Origin: Actinoplanes nipponensis
GTDB lineage: Bacteria; Actinomycetota; Actinomycetes; Mycobacteriales; Micromonosporaceae
Assembly (NCBI RefSeq): GCF_016862275.1
Contig: NZ_BOMQ01000027.1
Coordinates: 30,634 to 94,633 of the forward strand
Length of the DNA stretch: 64,000 bases
Reading direction: 5' to 3'
Shown here: piece after piece, positions 32,055 to 41,292 of the stretch
Layout of the letters: the number at the start of each line of letters is the position of its first letter
Numbering within the stretch: the stretch's first letter is position 1
The notes under the pieces: model-generated
What the model was told of the DNA's origin: nothing
Database searches by the model: none
What the model saw: the letters and a program-made list of their open reading frames with translations, nothing else
Made by a program: the position numbers and the translations under genes

Positions 32055-34751
32055 TCAGGCCGGGACGACCAGCACCGGCGCCGGTTCCGCGGCGAGCATC
32101 CGGCCCGCCTCCTCCGCCGGCACCGGCCGGGACAGCAGGAAGCCCTGGGCCAGGTCGCAGCCGAGGGCGCGCAGGGTGGCGAGCTGCCCGGCCTGCTCGA
32201 TGCCCTCGGCGACCGTGGTCATGCCCAGGCTCGCGCCCAGCCGCACGATCGTGTGGACCAGCGCCTCGTCCTCGCGGTCGCCACCCAGCCGGTCCACGAA
32301 GGACCGGTCGATCTTCAGGATGTCCATCGGGTACCGGCGCAGGTAGGCCAGCGAGGAGTACCCCGTGCCGAAGTCGTCCATGGCCAGGGTGACGCCCAGC
32401 GCCTTGAGCCGCTGGAGCTGGGTGAGGTTCTCGTCGGTGTCGGTGAGCAGCACGCTCTCGGTCATCTCCAGGCACAGCTGGTCGACCGGCATGCCGGTCT
32501 CGGCGAGCACCTCGGCGACCATCGCGGACAGGTCGCCGTGCTCGAACTGGCGCACGGAGACGTTCACGGCCATCTTGAGCCGCCGGCCGCTGCCCGCGCC
32601 CCAGGCCACGGCCTGCCGGCAGGCCTCGGCCAGCACCCAGCGCCCGAGCGGCACGATCAGGCCGGTGGTCTCGGCGATGCCGATGAAGTCCAGCGGCGAG
32701 ACCATCCCGCGGGTCGGATGGCGCCAGCGGACCAGCGCCTCGAAGCCGACGATCGCGCCGGTGCGCAGGTCCACGGTGGGCTGGTAGTGCAGGGCCAGCT
32801 CCTCGCGGTCCAGGGCCAGGCGCAGGTCGGCCTCCAGCTCCAGCCGCCCGACCAGGCCGGCGAGCATCCCCGGGTGGTACGCGGCCAGCCCGGCCCCGCC
32901 GGCCGCCTTGGCCCGGTACATCGCCAGGTCCGCGTTGCGCAGCAGCTGATCGATGTCGCCGGCGTCGGCGCCCCCGGCCAGCCCGATGCTGGCGGCCACC
33001 GGCAGGTCCCGCTCCCCCACCCGGACCGGCTCGGCCAGCGCGGCCGCGATGCGCCCGGCGACGGCCTCCGCGTCGGCGAGCGCCGTCGGGGACGTGATCA
33101 CGACGCCGAACTCGTCGCCGCCGAACCGCGCCACCGTGTCGCCCTCCCGGACAGCGGCCCGCAGCCGGTCGGCCACCTGCACGAGCAGGGCGTCGCCGGC
33201 GGCGTGGCCGAGGCTGTCGTTGATCTCCTTGAAGCCGTCCAGGTCGAGCAGCAGGACGGCGGTGCCGGCGCCGTCGCGGGCCAGCGCCTCGAGCGCCCGC
33301 TCGCGGAACAGCGCCCGGCTGGCCAGTCCGGTCAGCGCGTCGTGGTACGCCTCGTGCACGAGCTGTTCCTGCAGCTCGGTGGCGTCGTGGATGTCGCGGG
33401 TGTTGAGCACGTACCCGCGGACGGACGGGTCGTGCACCAGGTTGGTGATGGTCATCTCGGCCAGCCGCAGCCGGCCGTCCCCGTGGCGCAGCGGGACCTC
33501 GACCACCACGACGCCGAGCGGCTGGTCGCGCACCGACTCCAGGGCCGCGGCGAGCCGGGGCGCCGCCCGGCGCCCGGCCACGTCGAGCAGCCGCAGGCCC
33601 AGCAGCAGCGAGGCCGGATAGCCGAAGATCCGCTCGACCGACTCGCTCTGGAACCGGATGGTGGAGTCGGCGTCGATGACCGCCACCGACTCCGAGCTCT
33701 GCAGCACCAGGGCGCGGAACCGCAGCTCGCTGGCCCGCAGCTCGGCCGTGCGGCGCGCGACCCGCGCCTCCAGGTGCCGGGTGAGGTGCCGGTTCTCCAG
33801 CAGCGTCAGCAGCTGCCGGGCGATGATCAGCACGATGAGCACGGTGCGGCAGGCGGCGAAGAACGGGTCCACCTCGCCGACCAGCGCGTAGTGGACCACG
33901 CTGCAGACCAGCGCGACGAGCACGGCCGCGTACGGCAGCAGCACCGCGAGCGACTGCCCCTCGGCGGGGCCGCCGGCCGGGGCGGCGGTACGGCCCGCCG
34001 GGCGCAGGGCGGCCAGCAGGATCATCGCGAAGCCCGTGAACCAGCCGGCGTCCAGCGGGCCGCCGGTGTGGTAGACGTGGTGCAGGCTGACGTAGACGTA
34101 CAGGGTGTCGGCGACGCCGAGGGTCACCATGCCGGCCAGGATCAGCGACAGCGCGCCGGCGTCGCGCCCGCCGCGGCGCAGCAGCGCCAGCACGTACAGC
34201 GCGACGGTGATCAGCACGACGTCGCTGAGCGGGTAACCGAGCAGGACGAGCCGGGCCAGCGGGCTGGCGGCGCCCGCGGCGAGCAGCGGCGCGAGGACCA
34301 GGATCCAGCTCACCAGCAGCAGCGAGGCGGCGATCATCAGCCCGTCGACTACGCTGCGGACCCGGTGCGCCGCGGACTGCCGGCCCACCGGGACGGCCAG
34401 CAGGCCGGCCGCGACCAGCGGGACCATGCCCAGGTAGCCGACGTCGGACGGCCCGGGCGCCGGCGCGTCGTGGCCCTGGACGAGCTCGGCGTAGGTCCAG
34501 CTCACCTCGCCGGCGCACCACAGCAGGACGCCCAGGCCGATGCCGCCCCAGGCGACGCCCAGCCGGCCCCGGTGCCGCGCGGCGCGCACCAGGCAGGCGA
34601 GCCCGGCCGCGAGGGTCATCAGGACGGTGCCGAGGTCGGAGACCGCCCGGGTGACGCCGCGGCCGCCCGTTCCGGCGGTCATCCACGCGGCGAACACGAC
34701 CACGGCCAGCACGACCACGACGGTGCCGGGGCGTGGTCGTCTGAGGATCAT
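32055..34751 (-). CDS. Membrane PAS-GGDEF-EAL cyclic-di-GMP protein
   Basis: The 898-residue product has about nine N-terminal membrane helices (residues 10-320), a PAS domain (AVIDADSTIRFQSESVERIFGY, about residue 365), a GGDEF domain with intact RFGGDEFGVVI near residue 546, and an EAL domain beginning around residue 655 with the conserved EALVRWRHP, a central NVSVRQF segment, DDFGTGYSSLAYL and VAEGIEQ. Both diguanylate cyclase and phosphodiesterase motifs look catalytic, so the net direction cannot be predicted. It is divergent from a second GGDEF protein across 245 bases. GGGGGGA precedes the ATG. Confidence 0.93.
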   Translation of the reverse strand: MILRRPRPGTVVVVLAVVVFAAWMTAGTGGRGVTRAVSDLGTVLMTLAAGLACLVRAARHRGRLGVAWGGIGLGVLLWCAGEVSWTYAELVQGHDAPAPGPSDVGYLGMVPLVAAGLLAVPVGRQSAAHRVRSVVDGLMIAASLLLVSWILVLAPLLAAGAASPLARLVLLGYPLSDVVLITVALYVLALLRRGGRDAGALSLILAGMVTLGVADTLYVYVSLHHVYHTGGPLDAGWFTGFAMILLAALRPAGRTAAPAGGPAEGQSLAVLLPYAAVLVALVCSVVHYALVGEVDPFFAACRTVLIVLIIARQLLTLLENRHLTRHLEARVARRTAELRASELRFRALVLQSSESVAVIDADSTIRFQSESVERIFGYPASLLLGLRLLDVAGRRAAPRLAAALESVRDQPLGVVVVEVPLRHGDGRLRLAEMTITNLVHDPSVRGYVLNTRDIHDATELQEQLVHEAYHDALTGLASRALFRERALEALARDGAGTAVLLLDLDGFKEINDSLGHAAGDALLVQVADRLRAAVREGDTVARFGGDEFGVVITSPTALADAEAVAGRIAAALAEPVRVGERDLPVAASIGLAGGADAGDIDQLLRNADLAMYRAKAAGGAGLAAYHPGMLAGLVGRLELEADLRLALDREELALHYQPTVDLRTGAIVGFEALVRWRHPTRGMVSPLDFIGIAETTGLIVPLGRWVLAEACRQAVAWGAGSGRRLKMAVNVSVRQFEHGDLSAMVAEVLAETGMPVDQLCLEMTESVLLTDTDENLTQLQRLKALGVTLAMDDFGTGYSSLAYLRRYPMDILKIDRSFVDRLGGDREDEALVHTIVRLGASLGMTTVAEGIEQAGQLATLRALGCDLAQGFLLSRPVPAEEAGRMLAAEPAPVLVVPA

Positions 34752-34996
34752 CGGAGTCGTCCCCCCGTCCCGTGGTCGGCGCCCGCCGGCGTGGCGTCTC
34801 CGTCGAAGATCGGGCCGGCGCCGGGCCACCTGAGGCTTTCGCGGGCTTTCCCCGGCGGCCCGGCCCCGGCCGGCCACGCCACGGCGGGCGTCGTCACAGC
34901 CGCGGGCGGCGCCGATGTCTCAGGTCCTCCGGCCCCCGCACGATGGACAGGCTGCGACTCCCACCCCCCGGGGGCGCCGGGCTGGAGGAACGGGCG

Positions 34997-36850
34997 ATGG
35001 TTCCGCGTACGGGCAGACGGACGGCCCCGCCGGTGCCGGTGGCACTGCTGCGGGACCGCGGCATGCGGGCCCTGCTCGCCGTCGCCGTGCTCGGCGTCGC
35101 CTGGTACGCGTGGCCGGTGGCCGGCCTGCCGGTGCGGATCGCCGCCTACTGGCCGATCCAGGTGGCCCTGGACGTGGTGCTCGCCGCGGGCTCGTGGCGG
35201 GTGGCCCGCGACGCGGCGGCGCCGGCCACCACCCGCCGCTTCTGGCGGTCCATGACGGCCGCCGCGGTGCTGTTCACCGCCGGCGACCTGGTGCAGACGG
35301 CGCAGTCCGCGCGTGACCTGACCGTCCACGGACTGGTCAGCGGCGACGTGCACCTGGTGTTCATCCTGGCCGGGATGGCCCTGCCGCTGTGGACGATGCT
35401 CACCCACCCGGTGCGGGCCACCGGGCGTCAGCGCCTGGTCTTCTGGCTGGACGCGGCCACGGTGATGACCGCCGCCGCCGGGTTCATCTGGTCCTTCGTG
35501 CTCAGCGCGGTGGTCGGCGCGGGCACCGCCCTGGTGCTGCTGAACAGCATGCTGGCGGCGGTCATGCTGATCCTGTTCTTCGGCATCACCAAGCTGGTGC
35601 TGGGCGGCGACGCCCCGTTCCGGCCGGTCGCGGCCGGCATCGCGCTGGTCGGCGTGGCGCTCACCGCGGTCGGCGCCGGGGTCGACGGGCTGGCCCCCAC
35701 CGTGCACCCGGCGGTGTCCATGCTGGCCAGCTTCGTGCCGTGCGTCATCATGGCGGCCTGCCCGCGGGCGCAGACGGTGGAGATGCGGGTCGCCGCCACC
35801 GCGCCGCCGCGCCGCCGGCGCCGGCCGTTCAGCCTGCTGCCGTACGGGGCCGCGCTGGCCACGTACACCGCCGGCCTGGCCAGCCTGATCGACCAGGGCC
35901 TGTCCGCCCGCAGCTGGGGCCTGCTGCTGGCCTCGCTGCTGGTGACCCTGGTGGTGCTGGGCCGGCAGATCACCTCGTTCGTCGACAACGCGGTGCTGCT
36001 GCGCCGCCTCGGCGAGCAGGAGAGCCGGTTCCGCTCGCTGATCGAGCACTCGTCGGACCTGACCGTGATCACCGACCGGGGCGGGCGGATGACCTTCACC
36101 AGCCCGGCGGTGACCCGGATGCTGGGCTACGCGAGCGAGGAGCTGCACGGCTCGACGCTGCACGACCTGCTGCACCCGCAGGACCGGCCGGTCGCCGCGG
36201 CCGGTGGCTCCTGGCAGGGCCGGGTCCGGCACCGGGACGGCTCGTGGCGCTGGCTGGACGTGGTCGCCACCGACCGGCACGACGACCCCAGCGTCGGCGG
36301 GCTGATCTCCAACGCCCGGGACATCACCGAGGCCCGGGCCTTCCAGGAACGCCTGCGCTTCGACGCCACCCACGACGCGCTGACCGGCCTGGCCAACCGC
36401 GCGCTGTTCCACCGCCGGATCGCCGACGCCGCGGAGCAGCCCGGCGCCGGCGCGCGTACCGGGGTCCTGGCCGTGGACCTGGACGACTTCAAGATCATCA
36501 ACGACACCCTGGGCCACCACGTCGGCGACCGGGTGCTGACCACGGCGGCCGAGCGGCTGCGCGGCTGCGTGCGCGACGGCAGCGACACGGTGGCCCGACT
36601 CGGCGGCGACGAGTTCGCGGTGATCCTGACCGGCACCACCCCGGCCGAGGCGGCGGCGACGGCCGCGCGGATCGTGGCGGCGCTGTCCGAGCCGGTCACC
36701 GTCGAGGGTCACGTGCTGGTCGTACGGGCCAGCGTGGGCGTCGCCACCGGGCCGAGCGAGCGGGCCGGCACGCTGCTGCGCGCCGCCGACGCCGCCATGT
36801 ACGACGCCAAGCGCAGCGGCAAGGGCACGATGGCGGTGGCCGGCGGCTGA
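34997..36850 (+). CDS. Membrane PAS-GGDEF diguanylate cyclase
   Basis: The 617-residue product has eight or so membrane helices (residues about 20-330), a PAS domain (SRFRSLIEHSSDLTVITDRGGRMTFTSPAVTRMLGY, about residue 345) and a C-terminal GGDEF domain with intact RLGGDEFAVIL near residue 535. No EAL domain is present, so it should synthesise c-di-GMP. The start is the ATG preceded by GGAGGAA six bases upstream; an in-frame ATG 54 bases earlier has no ribosome site. It is divergent from the GGDEF-EAL gene, with which it shares the same overall sensor plan. A strong bidirectional terminator follows. Confidence 0.93.
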   Translation: MVPRTGRRTAPPVPVALLRDRGMRALLAVAVLGVAWYAWPVAGLPVRIAAYWPIQVALDVVLAAGSWRVARDAAAPATTRRFWRSMTAAAVLFTAGDLVQTAQSARDLTVHGLVSGDVHLVFILAGMALPLWTMLTHPVRATGRQRLVFWLDAATVMTAAAGFIWSFVLSAVVGAGTALVLLNSMLAAVMLILFFGITKLVLGGDAPFRPVAAGIALVGVALTAVGAGVDGLAPTVHPAVSMLASFVPCVIMAACPRAQTVEMRVAATAPPRRRRRPFSLLPYGAALATYTAGLASLIDQGLSARSWGLLLASLLVTLVVLGRQITSFVDNAVLLRRLGEQESRFRSLIEHSSDLTVITDRGGRMTFTSPAVTRMLGYASEELHGSTLHDLLHPQDRPVAAAGGSWQGRVRHRDGSWRWLDVVATDRHDDPSVGGLISNARDITEARAFQERLRFDATHDALTGLANRALFHRRIADAAEQPGAGARTGVLAVDLDDFKIINDTLGHHVGDRVLTTAAERLRGCVRDGSDTVARLGGDEFAVILTGTTPAEAAATAARIVAALSEPVTVEGHVLVVRASVGVATGPSERAGTLLRAADAAMYDAKRSGKGTMAVAGG

Positions 36851-36856
36851 GCCCGG

Positions 36857-36892
36857 CACGAGCCGCCCGGCAGGCCCGCCGGGCGGCTCGTG
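36857..36892. terminator. Bidirectional terminator between convergent genes
   Basis: CACGAGCCGCCCGGC and GCCGGGCGGCTCGTG are perfect 15-base arms with a six-base loop AGGCCC. The hairpin fills the 58-base gap between the stops of the diguanylate cyclase gene and the GH26-like gene. Confidence 0.85.
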
Positions 36893-36908
36893 AGCTGGGG
36901 TGCGGACG

Positions 36909-38657
36909 TCAGCGGAGCTTGACGTCGAAGAGCTTGTCGGCGGCCAGCGTGCGGAACGCGGCCAGCGCGGTCTTCGTGCTGTCGATGCTGATGTCGCGGT
37001 CGCCCTGGTCGTCGTGCTTGGTGTCGAAGTAGACGATCGCCTTGATGCCGGGCCGCTTGCGCAGCTCGGGCAGCACGCTGGTGAAGCCGGCCGTCTTGTC
37101 CGCGACCTTGCCGACGCGGTGGTACACGCCCCACTCGGCGACCATGATCGGCTTGCCGGCGTGCCGGGTGGCGGCCCAGTCGTACCAGCCCAGGCCGCCG
37201 GTGGCGGGCTCGCGGTCGAGCAGGTCGGCGAACATGCCGTAGTGGTAGTAGCCCTTCTCGGCGCTCACGTACGAGTCGAGGCCCATCCAGTCCACCACGT
37301 CGTCGCCCGGGTAGAGGTCCTTCCACCAGGACTGCGCCATCCACTTCTCGTTGCCCATGTAGGCCATGACGTTGATCGCGTTGCTGACGCCCTGGGCGCG
37401 CAGGCGCAGGATCGTGTGGCGGTACATGGCGGCGAAGTCCTTGGCCTCCCAGCCGGAGCCGGCCCGGGCCACGACGTCGTTCTCCGGCTCGTGGTTGAGC
37501 ACCAGGAAGAACTTCTCGCTGAACCCGCCCTTGATCCGGGCGGCGAAGCGGTCGATCCGCGCGTCCTGCTCCCCCCGGGCGACCTTGGCCCAGGTCGAGC
37601 CGTACGCGATCTTCCAGTTCAGCAGCAGCACGCGGGGGTGGGCGGCGTCGCGGGCCATGGCCGTCTCGGCCTTGGTCGGGAACGGCTCGTCACCCTTGTG
37701 GTACGCGTGGAAGATGCTCGCGGTGCGGCCGCTGAGCTTCTCCCAGTCCTTGAGCGCCTCGTCGCGGGGCGCGTCGGTGAAGCCGCCGGCGGCGGCGCCC
37801 CAGAGCACGCCGCAGGACGGCACGAGCTTGGCGCCGGTGACGCACTCACCCTGCGGCGGGTCGACGGGCGCGGGCGGAGTCGGGGTCGGCTCGCCCGTGG
37901 CGGGGGCGGTGGTGGCCGGGGCGGTCGTGGCGGGGGCGGTCGTGGCCGGGGCCGTGGTGGCGGGGGCGGTGGTGGTCGGGGCGGTCGTGGCCGGGGCGGT
38001 CGTGGTCGGGGCGGTCGTGGGCTCGGCGGCCGGTGGCGGCATGTCCTCGTCCTCGATCGGGGTGGCCGGCGGCACGACCGGCGACGACGGCGCGGTCCCG
38101 GTGGTCACGGTCAGCACCGGGCCGCCCCACTTGCCCTCGGCCGAGCGCAGCCGGGTGACCGCGTTGGCCGCCGAGGACTGCACGGCGAACGAGTAGACGC
38201 CCGGGCCGGTGACCGCGGCGCCCAGGTCGAAGGTGAGCTCCTCCGCGCCGGCCGGCGGCGTGACGGAGCCGACGACCGCGCCGGGCGCGGGGGCGTTGGC
38301 CGCGGTGAGCTGCCGCTCGGTCCAGCCGTTGTCCGTCCGGCGCAGGGTCACCGTGCCGGCGGCGCCGCCCACGGTGATCAGCCGCAGCCGGGCGCCGGTG
38401 ACCCGGGCGCCCGCCGGGACCAGGAACTTGACGAAGCCGATCTTGGTGTCGCCGTCGAGCCGGCCGATCGCCAGCTTGTCCTCGCCGCCGAACGTGGTGT
38501 CCTTGCGGCCGCTGGACACGTACGCGTCGTCAGCGGCGGCCAGGTTCAGCTCCCCGGTGGCGGCCGCGGCCGGCGCGGACGCCACCATCGCGGTGCCGGC
38601 GCCGGCCACCAGGGCGGCCAGGGCGGTCACGGACTTCTGCAGCTTGGTGCGACGCAA
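36909..38657 (-). CDS. Secreted DNRLRE-domain glycoside hydrolase, GH26-like
   Basis: The roughly 582-residue product has a signal peptide (SVTALAALVAGAGTAMVASAPAAAA) and a DNRLRE/CBM96-type beta domain (LNLAAADDAYVSSGRKDTTFGGEDKLAIGRLDG to KWGGPVLTV). An Ala-Pro-Thr linker of TTAPA repeats leads to a catalytic domain with FLVLNHEPEND (general acid Glu) and IMVAEWGVY (nucleophile Glu), the arrangement of clan GH-A, most like GH26 beta-mannanases. It would act outside the cell on a mannan-like or other beta-glycan. The start is placed at TTG because GGGGGAG lies seven bases before it; an in-frame ATG at 38675 lacks a ribosome site. Confidence 0.8.
   Translation of the reverse strand: MRRTKLQKSVTALAALVAGAGTAMVASAPAAAATGELNLAAADDAYVSSGRKDTTFGGEDKLAIGRLDGDTKIGFVKFLVPAGARVTGARLRLITVGGAAGTVTLRRTDNGWTERQLTAANAPAPGAVVGSVTPPAGAEELTFDLGAAVTGPGVYSFAVQSSAANAVTRLRSAEGKWGGPVLTVTTGTAPSSPVVPPATPIEDEDMPPPAAEPTTAPTTTAPATTAPTTTAPATTAPATTAPATTAPATTAPATGEPTPTPPAPVDPPQGECVTGAKLVPSCGVLWGAAAGGFTDAPRDEALKDWEKLSGRTASIFHAYHKGDEPFPTKAETAMARDAAHPRVLLLNWKIAYGSTWAKVARGEQDARIDRFAARIKGGFSEKFFLVLNHEPENDVVARAGSGWEAKDFAAMYRHTILRLRAQGVSNAINVMAYMGNEKWMAQSWWKDLYPGDDVVDWMGLDSYVSAEKGYYHYGMFADLLDREPATGGLGWYDWAATRHAGKPIMVAEWGVYHRVGKVADKTAGFTSVLPELRKRPGIKAIVYFDTKHDDQGDRDISIDSTKTALAAFRTLAADKLFDVKLR
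37906..38025 (-). repeat. Eight 15-bp tandem repeats encoding a TTAPA linker
   Basis: Variants of a 15-mer (type gcggtcgtggccggg on the plus strand) follow each other eight times with small changes. They encode the flexible Ala-Pro-Thr linker between the binding and catalytic domains of the GH26-like enzyme. Copy changes would alter linker length without breaking the frame. Confidence 0.85.
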
Positions 38658-38900
38658 TTCGGATCTCCCCCGCATTGTCCGGCCGCGTCTCGGCCGGGCA
38701 TGGGGAGAAGATTCCGGGGCGCCCGGTGCGCGCGCCGTGCCCGTGCGGGTGCCGGCCGGTTGCGAACGAGCCGGACGGCGCGACTTGAGGATTCCGCGGG
38801 GCGGCCTGCGCGCGGTTCGCCCGGTTCCGTCCTATGCTCCGGGCCAGTGATCATCGTCCGTTCGGACCGGTCCGGGTCCGGAGCCTGAGGAGCAGCGCCC

Positions 38901-40109
38901 GTGTCCGTCGTCGACCTCGCCCTGCGCGCCGCGCCCGTCATCGACGGGCACAACGACCTGCCGATGGCCCTGCGGGAACGCGCCGGCTACCGCGTCGACG
39001 GCCTGGCCGCCGGGCGCGCCGAGTTCCACACCGACATCGCCCGGCTGCGCGCCGGCGGGGTCGGCGGCCAGTTCTGGTCGGTGTACGTCCCGTCGGACCT
39101 GAGCGAACCGGACGCCGTGGTGGCGACCATGGAACAGATCGACGCGGTGTACCGGCTCGTCGCCGCGTACCCGGACGACCTTGCCGTCGCGTACTCGGCC
39201 GACGACGTCGAGGCGGCCCGGCGCGGCGGCCGGATCGCCTCGCTGATCGGCATCGAGGGCGGGCACAGCCTGGCGACGTCGCTCGGCGTGCTGCGGTCCT
39301 TCGCCCGCCTGGGGGTCCGCTACGTGACCCTGACCCACAACCACAACACCTCGTGGGCCGACTCGGCGGCGGACGTGCCGCGCGTGGGCGGCCTGAACGA
39401 CGAGGGCCGGGCCATCGTCGCGGAGATGCAGCGGATCGGCGTGCTGGTCGACCTGTCGCACGTCGCCGCCACCACGATGCACGCGGCGCTGGACGTGGCG
39501 ACCGCTCCGGTGATCTTCAGCCACTCGTCGGCCCGGGCGGTCCACGACCACCGCCGCAACGCCGGCGACGACGTGCTGGTCCGGCTGCGCGACAACGGCG
39601 GCGTCTGCATGGTGACGTTCGTGCCGCTGTTCGTCTCGGCCGAGGTCGCCGCCTGGACGGCGGCCGCCGACGCGGAACGCGAACGGCTCGGGCTGCCGGC
39701 CGAGCCGGACCCGTGGCCGAGCGCCCCGCGGCCGGGGCGGGAGTCCGCACCCGCCGCGGGCGGGTCGTCCGGCGCGGGCGCGCCCCCGCCCGAGCCGTTC
39801 CGGGCCTGGCTGGCCGCGCACCCGCGGCCGGAGGCGACCATCGCCCAGGTGGCCGACCACGTCGAGCACGTCCGGGCGGTGGCCGGGCTGGACCACGTCG
39901 GCCTGGGCGGCGACTACGACGGCTGCGACCGGCTGCCGGCCGGCCTGGAGGACGTGTCGGGCTATCCGCGGCTGCTCGCGGAGCTGGCCCGGCGCGGGTG
40001 GGGCCAACCGGAGCTGGAGAAGCTGACGGGCCGCAACATCATGCGGGTGCTGCGCGAGACGGAGGAGGCGGCCGAGGAGCCGCTGTGGCCGCTCGCCCCG
40101 GCCCGGTAA
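38901..40109 (+). CDS. Membrane-dipeptidase-type (M19) zinc dipeptidase
   Basis: The 402-residue product is a soluble member of peptidase family M19, which cleaves dipeptides including some with D-residues. The metal-binding pattern is present: VIDGHNDLPMAL (His-x-Asp), IGIEGGHSLAT (bridging Glu), VDLSHVAATTMH (His), FSHSSARAVHDHRRN (His and Arg) and VGLGGDYDGCDRLPAGL near the C-terminus. A roughly 50-residue Pro/Ala/Gly-rich insert (residues about 265-300) is unusual. It has no signal peptide. GAGGAGC precedes the GTG start. The 243-base gap to the divergent GH26-like gene holds a CCGGCCG/CGGCCGG hairpin (38679-38697) and no gene. Confidence 0.92.
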   Translation: MSVVDLALRAAPVIDGHNDLPMALRERAGYRVDGLAAGRAEFHTDIARLRAGGVGGQFWSVYVPSDLSEPDAVVATMEQIDAVYRLVAAYPDDLAVAYSADDVEAARRGGRIASLIGIEGGHSLATSLGVLRSFARLGVRYVTLTHNHNTSWADSAADVPRVGGLNDEGRAIVAEMQRIGVLVDLSHVAATTMHAALDVATAPVIFSHSSARAVHDHRRNAGDDVLVRLRDNGGVCMVTFVPLFVSAEVAAWTAAADAERERLGLPAEPDPWPSAPRPGRESAPAAGGSSGAGAPPPEPFRAWLAAHPRPEATIAQVADHVEHVRAVAGLDHVGLGGDYDGCDRLPAGLEDVSGYPRLLAELARRGWGQPELEKLTGRNIMRVLRETEEAAEEPLWPLAPAR

Positions 40110-40242
40110 CACACCGGCGCCTCGGCCGAAGGACGGAGCCGGCGCGAGGTGATCTCCGGCCCGCGCCGGATACCCGCCGGGGACCCCGCCCGGGACGCTC
40201 CCTGTGGCGCCGCGCTCCCGCGGCGCGGACACGGGGGAAACC

Positions 40243-41097
40243 ATGGCAGCGCACGTCCGGATACCGCGGCCCAGCCGGCGCACCCTGCTGCGCGGCGGCC
40301 TGCTGGCCCTCGCCGGGGCGGCGGCCGGCGCCGTCGGCGCGAGCGAGGTGCCGCGCTGGTGCGGGTGGGACCGGCCCCCGCTGGGCGGCGGGTACGCGGC
40401 GGCCGCGGACACCCCCGCCGCCGCCCGGCACGCCGACGTGACGGTGCGGTACTACGCCGAGACCCGCGAGAAGGTGGTGGCGCTGACCTTCGACGACGGG
40501 CCGGGTCCCCGGTGGACGCCGATGGTGCTCGACACCCTGGCCGCCGCCGGGGTGCCCGCCACGTTCTTCATGGTGGGGCGGCGGCTGCGGGAGCACGCCG
40601 CGCTGGTCCGGGGACGGCTGGACGGCCACGAGGTCGGCAACCACTCCTGGTCGCACGACGACCTGGCGACCCTGGACCTGCCGCGGGTCACCGCCGAGCT
40701 GTCCCGGGCGCACGACGTGATCGGGGAGGTCACCGGGCGGGCGCCGACGCTGATGCGGCCGCCGTTCGGGCACCTGGGCGGCTCGACGCTGCTGGCCGCC
40801 GACTCGATGGGCTACGACATCGTGTTGTGGAACCGGCAGATGCGCGAACGCGCCTACGCCGCCGACCCCGGCGCGCAGGTCCGGGCGATCGTCGACGGGG
40901 CGCGCCCGGGCGACATCGTGTTGGCCCACGACGTCGGCGCCGACCGGCGGCTGGTGGCCCTGCGCGGGCTGGGCGCGATGATCGCCGGACTGCGGGACCG
41001 CGGCTACCGCTTCGCGACGGTCTCCCAGCTCCTCGCCGCCGCCCCGGACCGGCCCTCCGCGCCGGCGCCGTCGGCGCGCTCACCGCACTCGTCCTGA
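40243..41097 (+). CDS. Secreted polysaccharide deacetylase (NodB domain, CE4)
   Basis: The 284-residue product has a Tat-type signal (SRRTLLRGGLLALAGAAAGAVG) and one NodB domain. Motif 1 is VALTFDDGPGPRW with the catalytic and metal Asp pair, motif 2 is EVGNHSWSHDDL with the two metal His residues, and motif 3 is MRPPFGHLG. Later motifs are IVLWNRQMRE and GDIVLAHDVG. It removes N-acetyl groups from peptidoglycan, chitin oligomers or other GlcNAc polymers outside the cell. The ATG is preceded by GGGGGAAA; an ATG-like start 39 bases earlier lacks one. It sits alone downstream of the dipeptidase. Confidence 0.92.
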   Translation: MAAHVRIPRPSRRTLLRGGLLALAGAAAGAVGASEVPRWCGWDRPPLGGGYAAAADTPAAARHADVTVRYYAETREKVVALTFDDGPGPRWTPMVLDTLAAAGVPATFFMVGRRLREHAALVRGRLDGHEVGNHSWSHDDLATLDLPRVTAELSRAHDVIGEVTGRAPTLMRPPFGHLGGSTLLAADSMGYDIVLWNRQMRERAYAADPGAQVRAIVDGARPGDIVLAHDVGADRRLVALRGLGAMIAGLRDRGYRFATVSQLLAAAPDRPSAPAPSARSPHSS

Positions 41098-41221
41098 GCG
41101 CCGCCGGCCACCGGTGGGTAGGGGACGGCCCAGCTGATCACCACCGGGCCGTCACCTCAACCACGAGCCCGACGCCTTGCGCCGGGCCACGCTGTCTTCA
41201 CCAGATTACCCCTCCAATACC

Positions 41222-41285
41222 TACACGTCTATACACGTCCATACAGGTACAATGACGTATGCGGCCGGGATTGGTCGTCTAGCGT
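41222..41285 (+). promoter_or_regulatory. Direct repeats and promoter of the small GntR gene
   Basis: Three 10-bp direct repeats follow each other, TACACGTCTA, TACACGTCCA and TACAGGTACA (41222-41251), in a patch of about 50 percent GC. TACAAT (41248-41253) resembles a consensus -10. A second TAnnnT hexamer, TAGCGT (41280-41285), lies seven bases before the GTG start. The repeats are candidate autoregulatory sites for the GntR protein. Confidence 0.45.
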
Positions 41286-41292
41286 TCGGAGC

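Noticed and set aside
34752..34996. Possible cyclic-di-GMP riboswitch between the divergent GGDEF genes
   Set aside because: I could find no GEMM-like conserved core or paired stems in the 245 bases on either strand.
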